Source: an uncultured Acetatifactor sp.
GTDB taxonomy: Bacteria > Bacillota > Clostridia > Lachnospirales > Lachnospiraceae
Assembly (NCBI GenBank): GCA_949840935.1
Contig: CATKXX010000019.1
Coordinates: 1-56,729, forward strand
DNA: 56,729 nt
Direction of reading: 5' to 3'
Shown: positions 25,236-33,359 of the stretch, in pieces
How the letters are laid out: the number at the start of each line of letters is the position of its first letter
Position numbering within the stretch: the stretch's first letter is position 1
Notes under the pieces: model-generated
What the model saw: the letters and a program-made list of their open reading frames with translations, nothing else
Told to the model about the DNA's origin: nothing
Databases searched by the model: none
Translations under genes and position numbers: made by a program

Positions 25236-25356
25236 GCCGCCTGATTTTCCGCAGCACAAAAAACTGAGAAAAATACAGAAAAATAAATAAAATACATAAG
25301 AATAGCCACTATCCATCACTATCCTACAGCTTATAGCCTGTCATTTGCAGTATACA

Positions 25357-25508
25357 GGCGCAGGGGGTCAGGGTTCCTTCCCGCTGCGTGAGCGAGATGT
25401 GGAGAGGAGACTCCGGCGATGCCCGTCCAATGGCGGGCATTGCCGTGCATGAGGCTCATCGGAACGCCCATCGAGCCGTAGCGGAAAGGAACCCTGACCC
25501 CCTGCGCC
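25357..25508. repeat. Large palindromic element with 23-bp perfect arms
   Basis: GGCGCAGGGGGTCAGGGTTCCTT (25357-25379) is the exact complement of 25486-25508; the arms extend inward as CCGCT / AGCGG. The interior holds a second hairpin, ATGCCCG with CGGGCAT around 25420-25441. It sits between the foldback element and the end of the cation transporter gene. No coding potential. The length (152 bp) and lack of an ORF fit a non-autonomous repeat; it could also fold as a long RNA stem when transcribed. Confidence 0.8.
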
Positions 25509-25546
25509 GTCCCTCCCCAATCCCCCCGTTCATAAGCTCCCCCACA

Positions 25547-26713
25547 CTACACCATAGCCTGATCCACCTCGATCACCGTATAGTAATTCGGATGATCCAG
25601 CCGGACACGCTGCTCTATGGCATCCGCCAGCTCCTTATCCGACATGGAAAACTGATAGGGCGCTACCACGTCGAAGATCAGGTTAGTGTGGGTGGGGCCG
25701 GTGACGATTCGGAAATCGTGCATTGTGATCCTTTCGTCAATCTCTTTCAGATATCCTTTTACCAGATCCTTCAGGCGCATGGTCTCCTCGTCCCCCACAC
25801 AGACGGGATCCATATGGATTACGGCATGGCAGCTTAAAGTGTCGCGCAGCTCGTGCTCGATAGTATCGATGAGGTCATGGAGCTCCAAAATATCGCCGTC
25901 CGCAGGTACTTCCGCGTGAAGGGAGATCAGCGTCCGTCCGGGGCCGTAATTGTGGACGATAAGGTCGTGGAGCCCGAGGATGGTCTGGTGGGCCATAACG
26001 ATATCATTGACCTGTTGCACGAATTCTTTGTCGGGAGCCTGCCCCAGCAGAGGGCTTATGGTGTCCTTTGCGGCGCCGAAGCCTGCCCGGCAGATAAAAA
26101 GCCCCACCAGGATTCCACACCAGCCGTCGATGGCAAGTCCTGAGAAATGAGAAACCAGGGTGGAAATGAGAACCATGGCGGTGGCCAGACAGTCGCTGAA
26201 GGAATCGGCGGCGGTGGCCAGCATGGCGGCGGAATCCAGCCTTTTGCCCAGGGCTCTGTTGTAGAAGAACATATAACTTTTGACGCAGATGGATGCCACC
26301 AGGATGACCAGCACAAGGGGAGAGAAGGCCAGCTCCTCCGGGTGGATGATTTTTGCCACAGAGGTTTTCAACAGCTCAACCCCCATCAGAAGGATAATGA
26401 TGGCCACTAAAAACCCTGATATGTATTCGATCCTGCCGTGGCCGAAGGGGTGGTGGGGGTCGGGCTTCTGCCCTGCCATTTTAAAGCCGATCAGGGTGAT
26501 GATGGAGGAACCCGCGTCGGACAGGTTGTTGAACGCGTCGGCGGTGATGGCGATGGAATGGCTGATGAAACCGGCGAAGAATTTCCCGGCGAACAGGCAC
26601 AGGTTCAGAAAAATGCCCACAGCGCCGCAGAGCACGCCGTAGGCCTGCCGTGTGGAGGAATCTTTGACATCGCTGCCGCCGCGAAGGAATATTTTGGACA
26701 ATAAAGTGATCAT
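25547..26713 (-). CDS. Cation diffusion facilitator, probably manganese exporter (MntE/MneP type)
   Basis: A 388-residue CDF transporter with six TMs and a C-terminal cytoplasmic domain (VHNYGPGRTLISLHAEVP, HMDP). The metal site in TM2 reads NNLSD (NxxxD) and in TM5 DSFSD (DxxxD). That pairing matches manganese exporters such as MntE and MneP, rather than the HxxxD/DxxxD zinc and iron types. The protein has a linker between TM4 and TM5 lacking the His-rich loop of zinc CDFs. I start at the ATG at 26713 with GGAG seven bases upstream; the frame extends 71 codons further without a ribosome site. Metal assignment is inferred from motifs. Confidence 0.85.
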   Translation of the reverse strand: MITLLSKIFLRGGSDVKDSSTRQAYGVLCGAVGIFLNLCLFAGKFFAGFISHSIAITADAFNNLSDAGSSIITLIGFKMAGQKPDPHHPFGHGRIEYISGFLVAIIILLMGVELLKTSVAKIIHPEELAFSPLVLVILVASICVKSYMFFYNRALGKRLDSAAMLATAADSFSDCLATAMVLISTLVSHFSGLAIDGWCGILVGLFICRAGFGAAKDTISPLLGQAPDKEFVQQVNDIVMAHQTILGLHDLIVHNYGPGRTLISLHAEVPADGDILELHDLIDTIEHELRDTLSCHAVIHMDPVCVGDEETMRLKDLVKGYLKEIDERITMHDFRIVTGPTHTNLIFDVVAPYQFSMSDKELADAIEQRVRLDHPNYYTVIEVDQAMV

Positions 26714-26779
26714 ACATATGCTCCGTTTCTTGCTTGACACAGGCAGATCTTCCCGCCTGTTTTTTTCAGATATCATTTC

Positions 26780-26807
26780 AGTATAACATACGTGGGAGAA
26801 AAGGCAA
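26780..26807 (-). promoter_or_regulatory. Promoter of the cation transporter, with leader hairpin
   Basis: On the minus strand TTGCCT (plus 26802-26807) and TATACT (plus 26780-26785) are 16 bases apart and a TGT precedes the -10. The 60-base leader contains ACAGGC...GCCTGT (plus 26739-26760). I looked for a manganese riboswitch and saw no recognisable one. Confidence 0.6.
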
Positions 26808-26872
26808 CCATTTTTTGAAATCCGGGAGGGAGCAATCCGGGAGGGCTGCGCGTGTACTGCGGGAAAAAACAG

Positions 26873-27126
26873 TGGACTTTTCGCGTCAGCCTTGATATAA
26901 TGAATAAGGTATGCAGGCTGGTTCAAATTGGGCGGATTCTGCCTGTATTTTCATGATATCCTTATCCCCATTTTCAAAAATGAATAGAAAAATGCTGTCC
27001 GGGGAAACGGGACGGCGGAAAAAGCATAGGATAAAATGGTGAGCAGGAAAATCATGCTGTTTTCAGCGTCAGCAGTCCTGTGCTTTACAGCTGTGGGCGA
27101 CGCGTCATTTTTGTCAGGAATTCTAT
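26873..27126 (+). promoter_or_regulatory. Promoter and structured 5' leader of the DUF342 gene
   Basis: TGGACT (26873-26878) and TATAAT (26896-26901) are exactly 17 bases apart, and TGA before the -10 makes it extended. The leader of about 220 bases has complementary segments: ATAAGG near 26903 with CCTTAT near 26961, CAGGC with GCCTG inside, and ATGCT with AGCAT around 26991-27026. The CTGTCC/GGGACGG stem is nested in the last of these. A long structured leader for a protein next to an HD-GYP enzyme invites a riboswitch idea, but no known cyclic-di-GMP aptamer consensus is visible. Confidence 0.6.
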
Positions 27127-29247
27127 GTGGAAAGTATGGTTATAAATATGGATAACTCAGATTCCGGTAAGAGACAACCTCTGGAGCTGCGTTTTCCCAT
27201 GATGGAAAACGCGGAATACCAGAAAGCCCAAAACAGGGAGATCAGGCTTGGGAAGGCGGAGGGACTGGATGTCTCCGTCTATTCCAGGCCGGAATTTAAC
27301 TGGCTTCAGATGGAGCAGCTGCGCATGGGGCTTAAGGACAGGGTGGATGTGTCCCTGTATGCCAACCCTGCCTACAGCTATGAGACCATGCGCCAGGTCA
27401 GATTGTCCCTTTATTCCTCCATGGATATCCTCCCTTATGTGGAGAGAGGGTTTGTCGATGATGACCTGGAGGAGATCAGGCTGGCCCTCCAGGGAGGGGT
27501 GGCACTGGACAAGTGGCTTGTGGACGGTATGTGTGCCCCACAGATACATGAGATCAGGATTGGCCTGTGCGAGCAGATAGACGTTTCCGCCTATGCCAAT
27601 CCCGGGTACAATTGGATGCAGATGCAGGAAATCCGCCTGGGACTGGAGAAGAAGCTGGATGTATCCCTGTATGCCAGCCGCCTGTACAGCCATTTCCAGA
27701 TGAGGGAGATCCGCCTGGGGCTGGAGGCAGGACTGGATGTGTCTTCCTACTGCGGACTCATCCACTCCGCCATGGATATGAGGGAAAGGCGCTGCCAGCT
27801 GACCGGTGTGACGGCCGGGGAGGCCCCCGGACCGGAAAACAAGGCAGAGAAGGGGCAGGGCAGAAACCCGTTCTATGACCCCTATCGGAAAAAGGAATTT
27901 ACGATTTCCATCGAGGACAACGGAAACCGCGCATATGCCTATATACCATGGCTGCCCGGCAATGTGGTGACAGAGGAGGATATCTTTTACGACCTGGAAA
28001 GAAGGGGGATTGTCTTTGGAATCCGTCGGGAGGCTATCTCGGAGATGATCGATAAGAGACGGATGAACGAAAAGGTACTGATCGCCGAGGGTATCCCTGC
28101 CAGAAGGGGGAAGGACGGCTGGTTTGAATTTTTCGTGAGGCTTGACCTGCCCCGTATCCCGGCCCCCCTGCCGGACGGAGGCGTGGATTATGTCAATATA
28201 GAAGCCTTTGAGATGGTCGAGGAGAATGAGAAGATTGCCGTGTATCATCCAGCCGGGGAAGGCACGGATGGAACAAATATATACGGGGAGACCATACACG
28301 GCGAGGCCGGGACTGATCAGAAACGGCTGCGGGGGGAGGGTTTTGTGATCGCTCCTGACGGCGTGACTTATATTTCCAGGTTGAACGGTAAATTTGAATA
28401 TACGGCGGGGCGGATCATCATTACCAATATGATGATCGTGCGCGAGGATGTGACTGCCGTTACCGGGAAGCTGGAGGTGGACGGTTCCGTGTATGTGGTC
28501 GGCAGCGTTTACTCCGGGGGATATATCAGGGCCAGCGGGGATATCGTGATCGAGCATAACGTGGAGGCGGCAAGGCTCATCGCCGGCGGCAATATCATGA
28601 TCAAGAAGGGAAGCTGTTCCAGGGGGGACTGCTTTATCGATGCCGGGGGAGAGGTCTCAGGGAGCTTTTTTGAAGCCGCAAATATCAATGCCGGGGGGAA
28701 TGTCAGGGCAAATTATATTATGAAGAGCAATATCAATACGCTGGGGAGGGTGATCGTTTCGGGGAGCAAGGGAATGCTCCTGGGAGGCAGGACATGCGCG
28801 GCAAAGGGCGTGGACACCTATAACCTGGGTAACAAAAATCATCTTCGGACGCTTCTGGAGACAGGAAAGACAGGGCTTTATGAAGAAAAGCTGGCCGCTT
28901 ATACGGCTGCCAGGGAGCGGATCATAAACGATATTACAGCATTAAAGAGGGAGTGGGAAAAGCTTCTTTCGGATCCTTCTGCCAGGGAGAGGATACCGGA
29001 GGAGCTGCGGCGGAAGGTTGAGGCTACGGTAGAGGCCAGGAATCGGGAGCTTGCCGAAATAGATGCCGAAGCCTCCAAGCTGGTCAATATGACGGAGCAG
29101 GCCATGAAGAATCCGGTCTGCGTCAGAGGGAAGGCATACGAGGGCAGTATTATCGTTATAAATGATATTAAATATGCACTGCCGGGCCAGGTGGACAGGG
29201 TTGCATTCCGGCTTCGGAATAAAAAGGTAGTGATGGTTTCCATGTGA
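27127..29247 (+). CDS. DUF342/FapA-like protein with seven 26-residue N-terminal repeats
   Basis: Residues 39-220 are seven consecutive repeats of exactly 26 residues, consensus IRLGLxxxLDVSxYAxPxYxxxQMxE; repeats 3 and 4 are divergent. From about 255 the sequence becomes a DUF342 (FapA) protein: a first domain followed by the stacked Gly-rich beta-helix with units such as GSVYSGGYIRASGD, AARLIAGGNIMIKKG and NINAGGNVRANYIM, and a coiled-coil at 590-660. FapA proteins are polymer-like cytoplasmic factors linked to flagella or cell-surface processes but of unknown reaction. GTG at 27127 has AGGA seven bases upstream; ATG at 27136 is an alternative. A receiver-HD-GYP gene follows 38 bases later. 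No flagellar genes are in view. Confidence 0.8.
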   Translation: MESMVINMDNSDSGKRQPLELRFPMMENAEYQKAQNREIRLGKAEGLDVSVYSRPEFNWLQMEQLRMGLKDRVDVSLYANPAYSYETMRQVRLSLYSSMDILPYVERGFVDDDLEEIRLALQGGVALDKWLVDGMCAPQIHEIRIGLCEQIDVSAYANPGYNWMQMQEIRLGLEKKLDVSLYASRLYSHFQMREIRLGLEAGLDVSSYCGLIHSAMDMRERRCQLTGVTAGEAPGPENKAEKGQGRNPFYDPYRKKEFTISIEDNGNRAYAYIPWLPGNVVTEEDIFYDLERRGIVFGIRREAISEMIDKRRMNEKVLIAEGIPARRGKDGWFEFFVRLDLPRIPAPLPDGGVDYVNIEAFEMVEENEKIAVYHPAGEGTDGTNIYGETIHGEAGTDQKRLRGEGFVIAPDGVTYISRLNGKFEYTAGRIIITNMMIVREDVTAVTGKLEVDGSVYVVGSVYSGGYIRASGDIVIEHNVEAARLIAGGNIMIKKGSCSRGDCFIDAGGEVSGSFFEAANINAGGNVRANYIMKSNINTLGRVIVSGSKGMLLGGRTCAAKGVDTYNLGNKNHLRTLLETGKTGLYEEKLAAYTAARERIINDITALKREWEKLLSDPSARERIPEELRRKVEATVEARNRELAEIDAEASKLVNMTEQAMKNPVCVRGKAYEGSIIVINDIKYALPGQVDRVAFRLRNKKVVMVSM

Positions 29248-29285
29248 CCAATATTTTATAGTATAGAAGAAAGCGATGGGGAAAC

Positions 29286-30386
29286 ATGAAACGTGATACA
29301 ATTTTGATATTTGAAGATAATCCCATTGACCGTGAGATTCTGGTGGAGCTGTTCCAGCAGGAGTATAAAATCCTGGAGGCGGCCAATGGAAAAGAGGGGA
29401 TTATGCTCCTGAGTAAGCACTTCGCATCCATCGCCGTAGTCCTTTTGGATAATATTATGCCGGTGATGGCCGGCTTTGAGGTGTTGGAGTGGCTCAAGGA
29501 TAAGAATATCCTGAACAAAATTCCGTTCATTATGGTCACGGGGGATAATTCCCCCAAGATGGAGAAAAAGGGATATGAATACGGTATCGTAAGCTATATC
29601 AAGAAGCCATACCAGCCGGAAGTGGTCAGGCAGGTGGTGAGCAACGCGGTAGGCTGGTTCCGCTATAAAATGCAGCTGGAGGCCATGGTCAGGAAGCAGA
29701 ACCAGAGCATCCAGAAGCAGAACGATGTACTGAAGCAGCAGACGGAAAAACTCAGCCAGGTAAACGAGGTGATCATCGACTCCCTGAGTAATATTGTGGA
29801 ATTCAGGAATCTGGAGTCGAAGCAGCATATCAAGCGGATCCGGGAATATTCCCTGTGCCTGGGGAACAGTGTTATGAAATTATACCCGGAGTATGAGCTG
29901 ACGGTGGATAAGCTGGAGAAGATTGGGTGGGCGTCATCCCTGCACGATATTGGGAAGATTGCCATCCCGGACAGTATTATTTTAAAACCGGGAAAGCTGA
30001 CGGAGGATGAGTTTGAATTGATCAAATCCCACACCACCAAGGGGGCCGAGATCATCCGGCAGCGGGTACGCCTGATTGACAAAGAGGTGTATGATTATGC
30101 CTATGACATCGCAAGGCATCATCATGAAAAATATGACGGCAAGGGTTACCCTGACGGCTTGCAGGGGGACGGGATCAGCATAGCGGCACAGATCGTATCC
30201 CTGGTGGATGTGTACGATGCGCTTACCTCAAAACGTGTTTACAAGACCGCGTATGACCAGAACAGGGCATACCAGATGATTGTGAACGGGCACAGCGGCG
30301 CCTTTTCGCCGAAGTTGTTAAAGGCTTTTACAGAGGTGAGGGAGGAATTCGAGAAATTGCTGGCATTATACCACGATGAGGATTGA
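29286..30386 (+). CDS. Response regulator with HD-GYP phosphodiesterase output
   Basis: The 366-residue protein has a receiver (FEDN acidic pair, Asp55 in VVLLDNIMP, Lys in YIKKPY), a Gln-rich coiled-coil (residues 130-160), then an HD-GYP domain with SSLHDIGKIAIP, RHHHEKYDGKGYPDGL and VDVYDALTS. HD-GYP domains hydrolyse cyclic di-GMP (or cGAMP) using a di- or tri-iron site; all the metal-ligand motifs and the GYP triplet are intact. In the receiver the usual Asp-Asp pair is Glu-Asp and Gly replaces part of the MDG loop (VMAGF), which may tune phosphorylation. It is probably co-transcribed with the DUF342 gene. No GGDEF cyclase is visible in the window. Confidence 0.9.
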   Translation: MKRDTILIFEDNPIDREILVELFQQEYKILEAANGKEGIMLLSKHFASIAVVLLDNIMPVMAGFEVLEWLKDKNILNKIPFIMVTGDNSPKMEKKGYEYGIVSYIKKPYQPEVVRQVVSNAVGWFRYKMQLEAMVRKQNQSIQKQNDVLKQQTEKLSQVNEVIIDSLSNIVEFRNLESKQHIKRIREYSLCLGNSVMKLYPEYELTVDKLEKIGWASSLHDIGKIAIPDSIILKPGKLTEDEFELIKSHTTKGAEIIRQRVRLIDKEVYDYAYDIARHHHEKYDGKGYPDGLQGDGISIAAQIVSLVDVYDALTSKRVYKTAYDQNRAYQMIVNGHSGAFSPKLLKAFTEVREEFEKLLALYHDED

Positions 30387-30425
30387 TTCCGGCTCCGTCA
30401 GGATTCGTGCCACCGCTGGAAAAAG

Positions 30426-30615
30426 ATAGAAAAAGCAGAGATGAAAAAGCAGAGATGAAAAAGCAGAGATGAAAAAGCAGAGATGAAAAAGCAGAGATGA
30501 AAAAGCAGAGATGAAAAAGCAGAGATGAAAAAGCGGAGATAGAAAAAGCAGAGATAAAAAACAGAGATAGAAAAAGCATAAATAAAAAAGCAGAGATAGA
30601 AAAAATAGAGATAAG
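30426..30615 (+). repeat. 14-bp tandem repeat (GATGAAAAAGCAGA) in the gpmI leader
   Basis: Seven contiguous units of GATGAAAAAGCAGA occupy 30440-30537, the last with one G change. They are flanked by degenerate units (GATAGAAAAAGCAGA, GATAAAAAACAGA) up to 30615. The strand is almost pure purine. A 14-bp unit cannot stay in frame, so it is not coding. It ends directly at the AAGGAG ribosome site of gpmI, so it lies in that gene's leader or in the intercistronic space after the HD-GYP gene. Slippage would change leader length and spacing of AGGA-like units. Confidence 0.9.
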
Positions 30616-30625
30616 GAGAAAAATT

Positions 30626-32170
30626 ATGAGCAGGAAACCGGTAGTATTAATGATTCTGGATGGCTACGGCCTCAATGAAAAGACGGAAGGGAACGCGGTG
30701 GCACAGGCGAAGACCCCGGTGATGGACGGGCTGATGCGTGATTACCCCTTTGTGAGGGGCAATGCCAGCGGTATGGCGGTAGGGCTTCCCGACGGGCAGA
30801 TGGGCAATTCCGAGGTGGGGCACCTGAATATGGGCGCGGGGCGCATCGTATACCAGGAGCTGACCAGGATTACGAAAGAAATCCAGGACGGGACTTTTTT
30901 TGAAAACCCTGCACTGTTGAAGGCGGTGGAGAATTGTAAAAAGAACAACAGTTCACTGCATCTCATGGGGCTGTTGTCAGACGGCGGCGTGCACAGCCAT
31001 AACACCCATCTCTACGGCCTGCTTGAGCTGGCGAAGAGAAATGGCCTGGAGAAAGTGTTTGTGCATTGCTTCCTGGACGGGCGGGATACTCCTCCTGCCA
31101 GCGGGAAGGAGTATGCGGAGGCTCTGGCCGCCGAGATGGAGAAGATCGGCGTAGGCCGTATCGCCTCTGTCATGGGGCGTTATTATGTGATGGACAGGGA
31201 TAACAACTGGGATCGCGTGAAGCTGGCTTACGACGCCATGACAAAGGGCGAGGGACTTACCGCCCCCTGCGGCGTCTGCGGGATCCAGCAGTCCTATGAC
31301 AGGGAGGAGACGGACGAATTCGTAAAGCCCACCCTGGCGCTGGACAACGGTAAACCGGTGGCTACGGTTCAGGACGGGGATTCCATTATCTTCTTTAATT
31401 TCCGACCCGACCGGGCCAGGGAGATCACCAGGGCGTTCTGTGACGATGATTTCAAAGGCTTCGACAGAGGCCCCAGGAAGGACATTACTTATGTCTGCTT
31501 CTCCGATTATGATCCTACGATCCCCAATAAGGATGTGGCGTTCCACAAGGTGGCGGTGACCAATACCTTCGGCGAGTGGCTGGCGGCAAACCATATGAAG
31601 CAGGCGCGTATCGCCGAGACGGAGAAGTACGCCCATGTCACCTTCTTCTTCAACGGCGGCGTGGAGGAGCCCAATGAGGGAGAGGACAGGGTACTGGTCA
31701 ACTCCCCCAAGGATGTGGCGACCTATGACTTAAAGCCTCAGATGAGCGCTTACGAGGTCTGCGACAAGCTCTGTGAAGCCATCCGCAGCGGCAAATATGA
31801 CGTGATCATCATTAATTTTGCGAATCCGGATATGGTGGGCCATACCGGTGTCATGGAAGCGGCTGTGAAGGCAGTGGAGGCCGTGGACGAATGCGTGGGT
31901 AAGGCTGTGGATGCCATAAAAGAGGTGGACGGTGCCTTGTTTATCTGTGCCGACCACGGCAACGCGGAGCAGCTGGTAGACTATGAGACGGGAGATCCCT
32001 TTACCGCCCACACTACCAACCAGGTTCCCTTTATCCTGGTGAATTATGATGAGGCTTATACTCTCCGTGAGGGCGGCTGCCTGGCGGATATCGTTCCCAC
32101 ACTGATTCAGATCATGGAGAAGGAACAGCCTGCGGAGATGACAGGGAAATCGCTCTTGGTGCGGAAATGA
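30626..32170 (+). CDS. gpmI: 2,3-bisphosphoglycerate-independent phosphoglycerate mutase
   Basis: Interconverts 3- and 2-phosphoglycerate in glycolysis with two manganese ions and a phosphoserine intermediate. The length (514 residues) is standard. The nucleophile is Ser62 in MGNSEVGHLNMG; metal-ligand motifs are LDGYG at the N-terminus, FNFRPDRARE, INFANPDMVGHTG and CADHGNAEQL. The product feeds enolase, whose gene is about 8 kb downstream and not in the same operon. AAGGAG lies eight bases upstream of the ATG, directly after the 14-bp repeat array. No separate promoter was seen. Confidence 0.97.
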   Translation: MSRKPVVLMILDGYGLNEKTEGNAVAQAKTPVMDGLMRDYPFVRGNASGMAVGLPDGQMGNSEVGHLNMGAGRIVYQELTRITKEIQDGTFFENPALLKAVENCKKNNSSLHLMGLLSDGGVHSHNTHLYGLLELAKRNGLEKVFVHCFLDGRDTPPASGKEYAEALAAEMEKIGVGRIASVMGRYYVMDRDNNWDRVKLAYDAMTKGEGLTAPCGVCGIQQSYDREETDEFVKPTLALDNGKPVATVQDGDSIIFFNFRPDRAREITRAFCDDDFKGFDRGPRKDITYVCFSDYDPTIPNKDVAFHKVAVTNTFGEWLAANHMKQARIAETEKYAHVTFFFNGGVEEPNEGEDRVLVNSPKDVATYDLKPQMSAYEVCDKLCEAIRSGKYDVIIINFANPDMVGHTGVMEAAVKAVEAVDECVGKAVDAIKEVDGALFICADHGNAEQLVDYETGDPFTAHTTNQVPFILVNYDEAYTLREGGCLADIVPTLIQIMEKEQPAEMTGKSLLVRK

Positions 32171-32173
32171 TTT

Positions 32174-32246
32174 TTTAAACATGTTTAAGTACTCCTGACC
32201 GGATGGAGTACTTGGGTTAGGCCCGGAAAACGGAATGTTTTTCGGG
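32174..32246 (+). terminator. Pair of hairpins after gpmI
   Basis: First, AAGTACTCC (32187-32195) with GGAGTACTT (32205-32213), preceded by the palindrome TTAAACATGTTTAA; neither is followed by a T run. Second, CCCGGAAAAC (32222-32231) with GTTTTTCGGG (32237-32246). Transcript slowing or 3' end protection is likely; rho-independent termination is uncertain. A possible TATACT -10 for the next gene follows at 32262-32267. Confidence 0.45.
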
Positions 32247-32336
32247 TCTTGTACCGTGCTGTATACTCTTTTGCGCAGCGGGAAAAAGAGATTAGGTCGC
32301 TTATGCGCAAGGAGCAGCACGGAAAAGAGGTTTGGT

Positions 32337-32852
32337 ATGGATATGGATTTACAGATTACGGATTTGGCAGGCGCTTCGCCCGCACATTCCACGGTGATCG
32401 TCAATTTTGTTGCCGCCGTGCGGAAACAGTTGAAAAACAGTACCTGTTACGTTTTTTCTGATAACGTACAGTATCGCTTTCGGACGGATGAGGGGGAGGA
32501 CAAGGTGGTGGTTCCCGATGCCTCCATCAACTGCCGCGTGAAATCCCGGCGTGGAAATACTTTTATCGACGCGCCGCGGTTTGTGATGGAGGTGTTAAGC
32601 CCGTCAACGGAAAAGTATGACCGCAGTGAGAAGATGGAATTATATCGGCAGCAGGAGATTGAAGAATACTGGATTGTTGACTGGCAGAAAAAAGAGGTGG
32701 AAATCTACCAGCTGGATTATGAAAACCATATCCCCAGGTATTATCTGTGGAAGGTGATCAACGAAACCAACGGCGACGAGCTAAAAATTGTCCACTTTCC
32801 AAATGTCAGAATTGCCTTTGACGATTTGTTTGACGAGATAGAATTGGAATAG
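32337..32852 (+). CDS. Uma2 family (DUF820) putative endonuclease, N-terminally short
   Basis: Uma2 proteins are PD-(D/E)XK-fold putative restriction endonucleases abundant in cyanobacteria and some Firmicutes, of unproved role. The core is present: VVVPDASINC, then FVMEVLSPSTEKYDRSEKMELYRQQEIEEYWIVD. The family normally opens with a segment ending YELIDG before the PSxxHQ helix; here the protein begins MDMDLQITDLAGASPAHS, so that hairpin is missing. The ATG at 32337 has AGAGG six bases upstream. An in-frame extension to 32235 adds residues with no family resemblance. It may be a truncated gene or a short variant. Catalytic Asp and Glu remain. Confidence 0.75.
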   Translation: MDMDLQITDLAGASPAHSTVIVNFVAAVRKQLKNSTCYVFSDNVQYRFRTDEGEDKVVVPDASINCRVKSRRGNTFIDAPRFVMEVLSPSTEKYDRSEKMELYRQQEIEEYWIVDWQKKEVEIYQLDYENHIPRYYLWKVINETNGDELKIVHFPNVRIAFDDLFDEIELE

Positions 32853-32887
32853 ATGGAGTTGGAGCAGCGGAGAAAGGAAGTATACCC

Positions 32888-33358
32888 ATGAAGATCAGAA
32901 GGGCAGAAGGACAGGATATGGAGGGGATTGACAGGCTGTTGAATCAGGTGCTGATGGTGCACCACAACGGCAGGCCCGACCTGTTTAAGAGTAATACAAA
33001 GAAGTACACGGACGAGGAGCTGCAGGCCATCATTGAGGACGACAGGAAGCCCATTTTTGTGGGAGTGGACGAAAAGGGGCAGGTGATGGGATACGCTTTC
33101 TGTATCTTTCAACGGCATGTGGACGACAATATCCTGACGGATATCAAAACGCTCTATATTGACGACCTGTGTGTGGACGAAACGCTCAGAGGGCAGCATA
33201 TCGGAAAACAGCTCTACGAGTATGTGCTGGCGTTTGCGAAGGAGCAGGGCTGCTATAACGTTACGCTGAATGTGTGGGAGTGCAATCCCGGGGCCAGGAA
33301 ATTCTATGAGAGCTGCGGCCTGACGCCTTATAAGACAGGGATGGAGAAAATATTGTAA
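32888..33358 (+). CDS. GNAT family N-acetyltransferase
   Basis: The 156-residue protein is a single GNAT domain: N-terminal IRRAEGQD, strand VGYAFCI-like at 65-75, the acetyl-CoA loop VDETLRGQHIGKQLY (Q/RxxGxG/A pattern, with His in the middle) and C-terminal NVWECNPGARKFYESCGL. It acetylates an amine of a small molecule or protein; the substrate cannot be told. AAAGGAAG precedes the ATG. Its stop is one base from the start of the MFS/AspRS fusion gene, so the two are almost surely co-transcribed and possibly translationally coupled. Confidence 0.9.
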   Translation: MKIRRAEGQDMEGIDRLLNQVLMVHHNGRPDLFKSNTKKYTDEELQAIIEDDRKPIFVGVDEKGQVMGYAFCIFQRHVDDNILTDIKTLYIDDLCVDETLRGQHIGKQLYEYVLAFAKEQGCYNVTLNVWECNPGARKFYESCGLTPYKTGMEKIL

Positions 33359-33359
33359 G

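Noticed and set aside
24918..25508. Insertion sequence
   Set aside because: There is no transposase frame, the arms are too short and structured, and no target duplication was seen.
24404..25546. Missed protein-coding genes in the gene-poor kilobase
   Set aside because: Apart from the 37-codon leader ORF, every frame runs through palindromes without ribosome sites or protein-like composition.
26714..26800. yybP-ykoY manganese riboswitch ahead of the CDF transporter
   Set aside because: The leader is about 60 bases with one short hairpin, too short for that aptamer, and its conserved loops are not visible.
26902..27126. Cyclic-di-GMP riboswitch in the DUF342 leader
   Set aside because: The leader is structured and the context tempting, but I could not find the conserved GEMM motif blocks. 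A covariance-model search would settle it.
30426..30615. CRISPR array
   Set aside because: The 14-bp units are contiguous with no spacers, and no cas genes are in the window.
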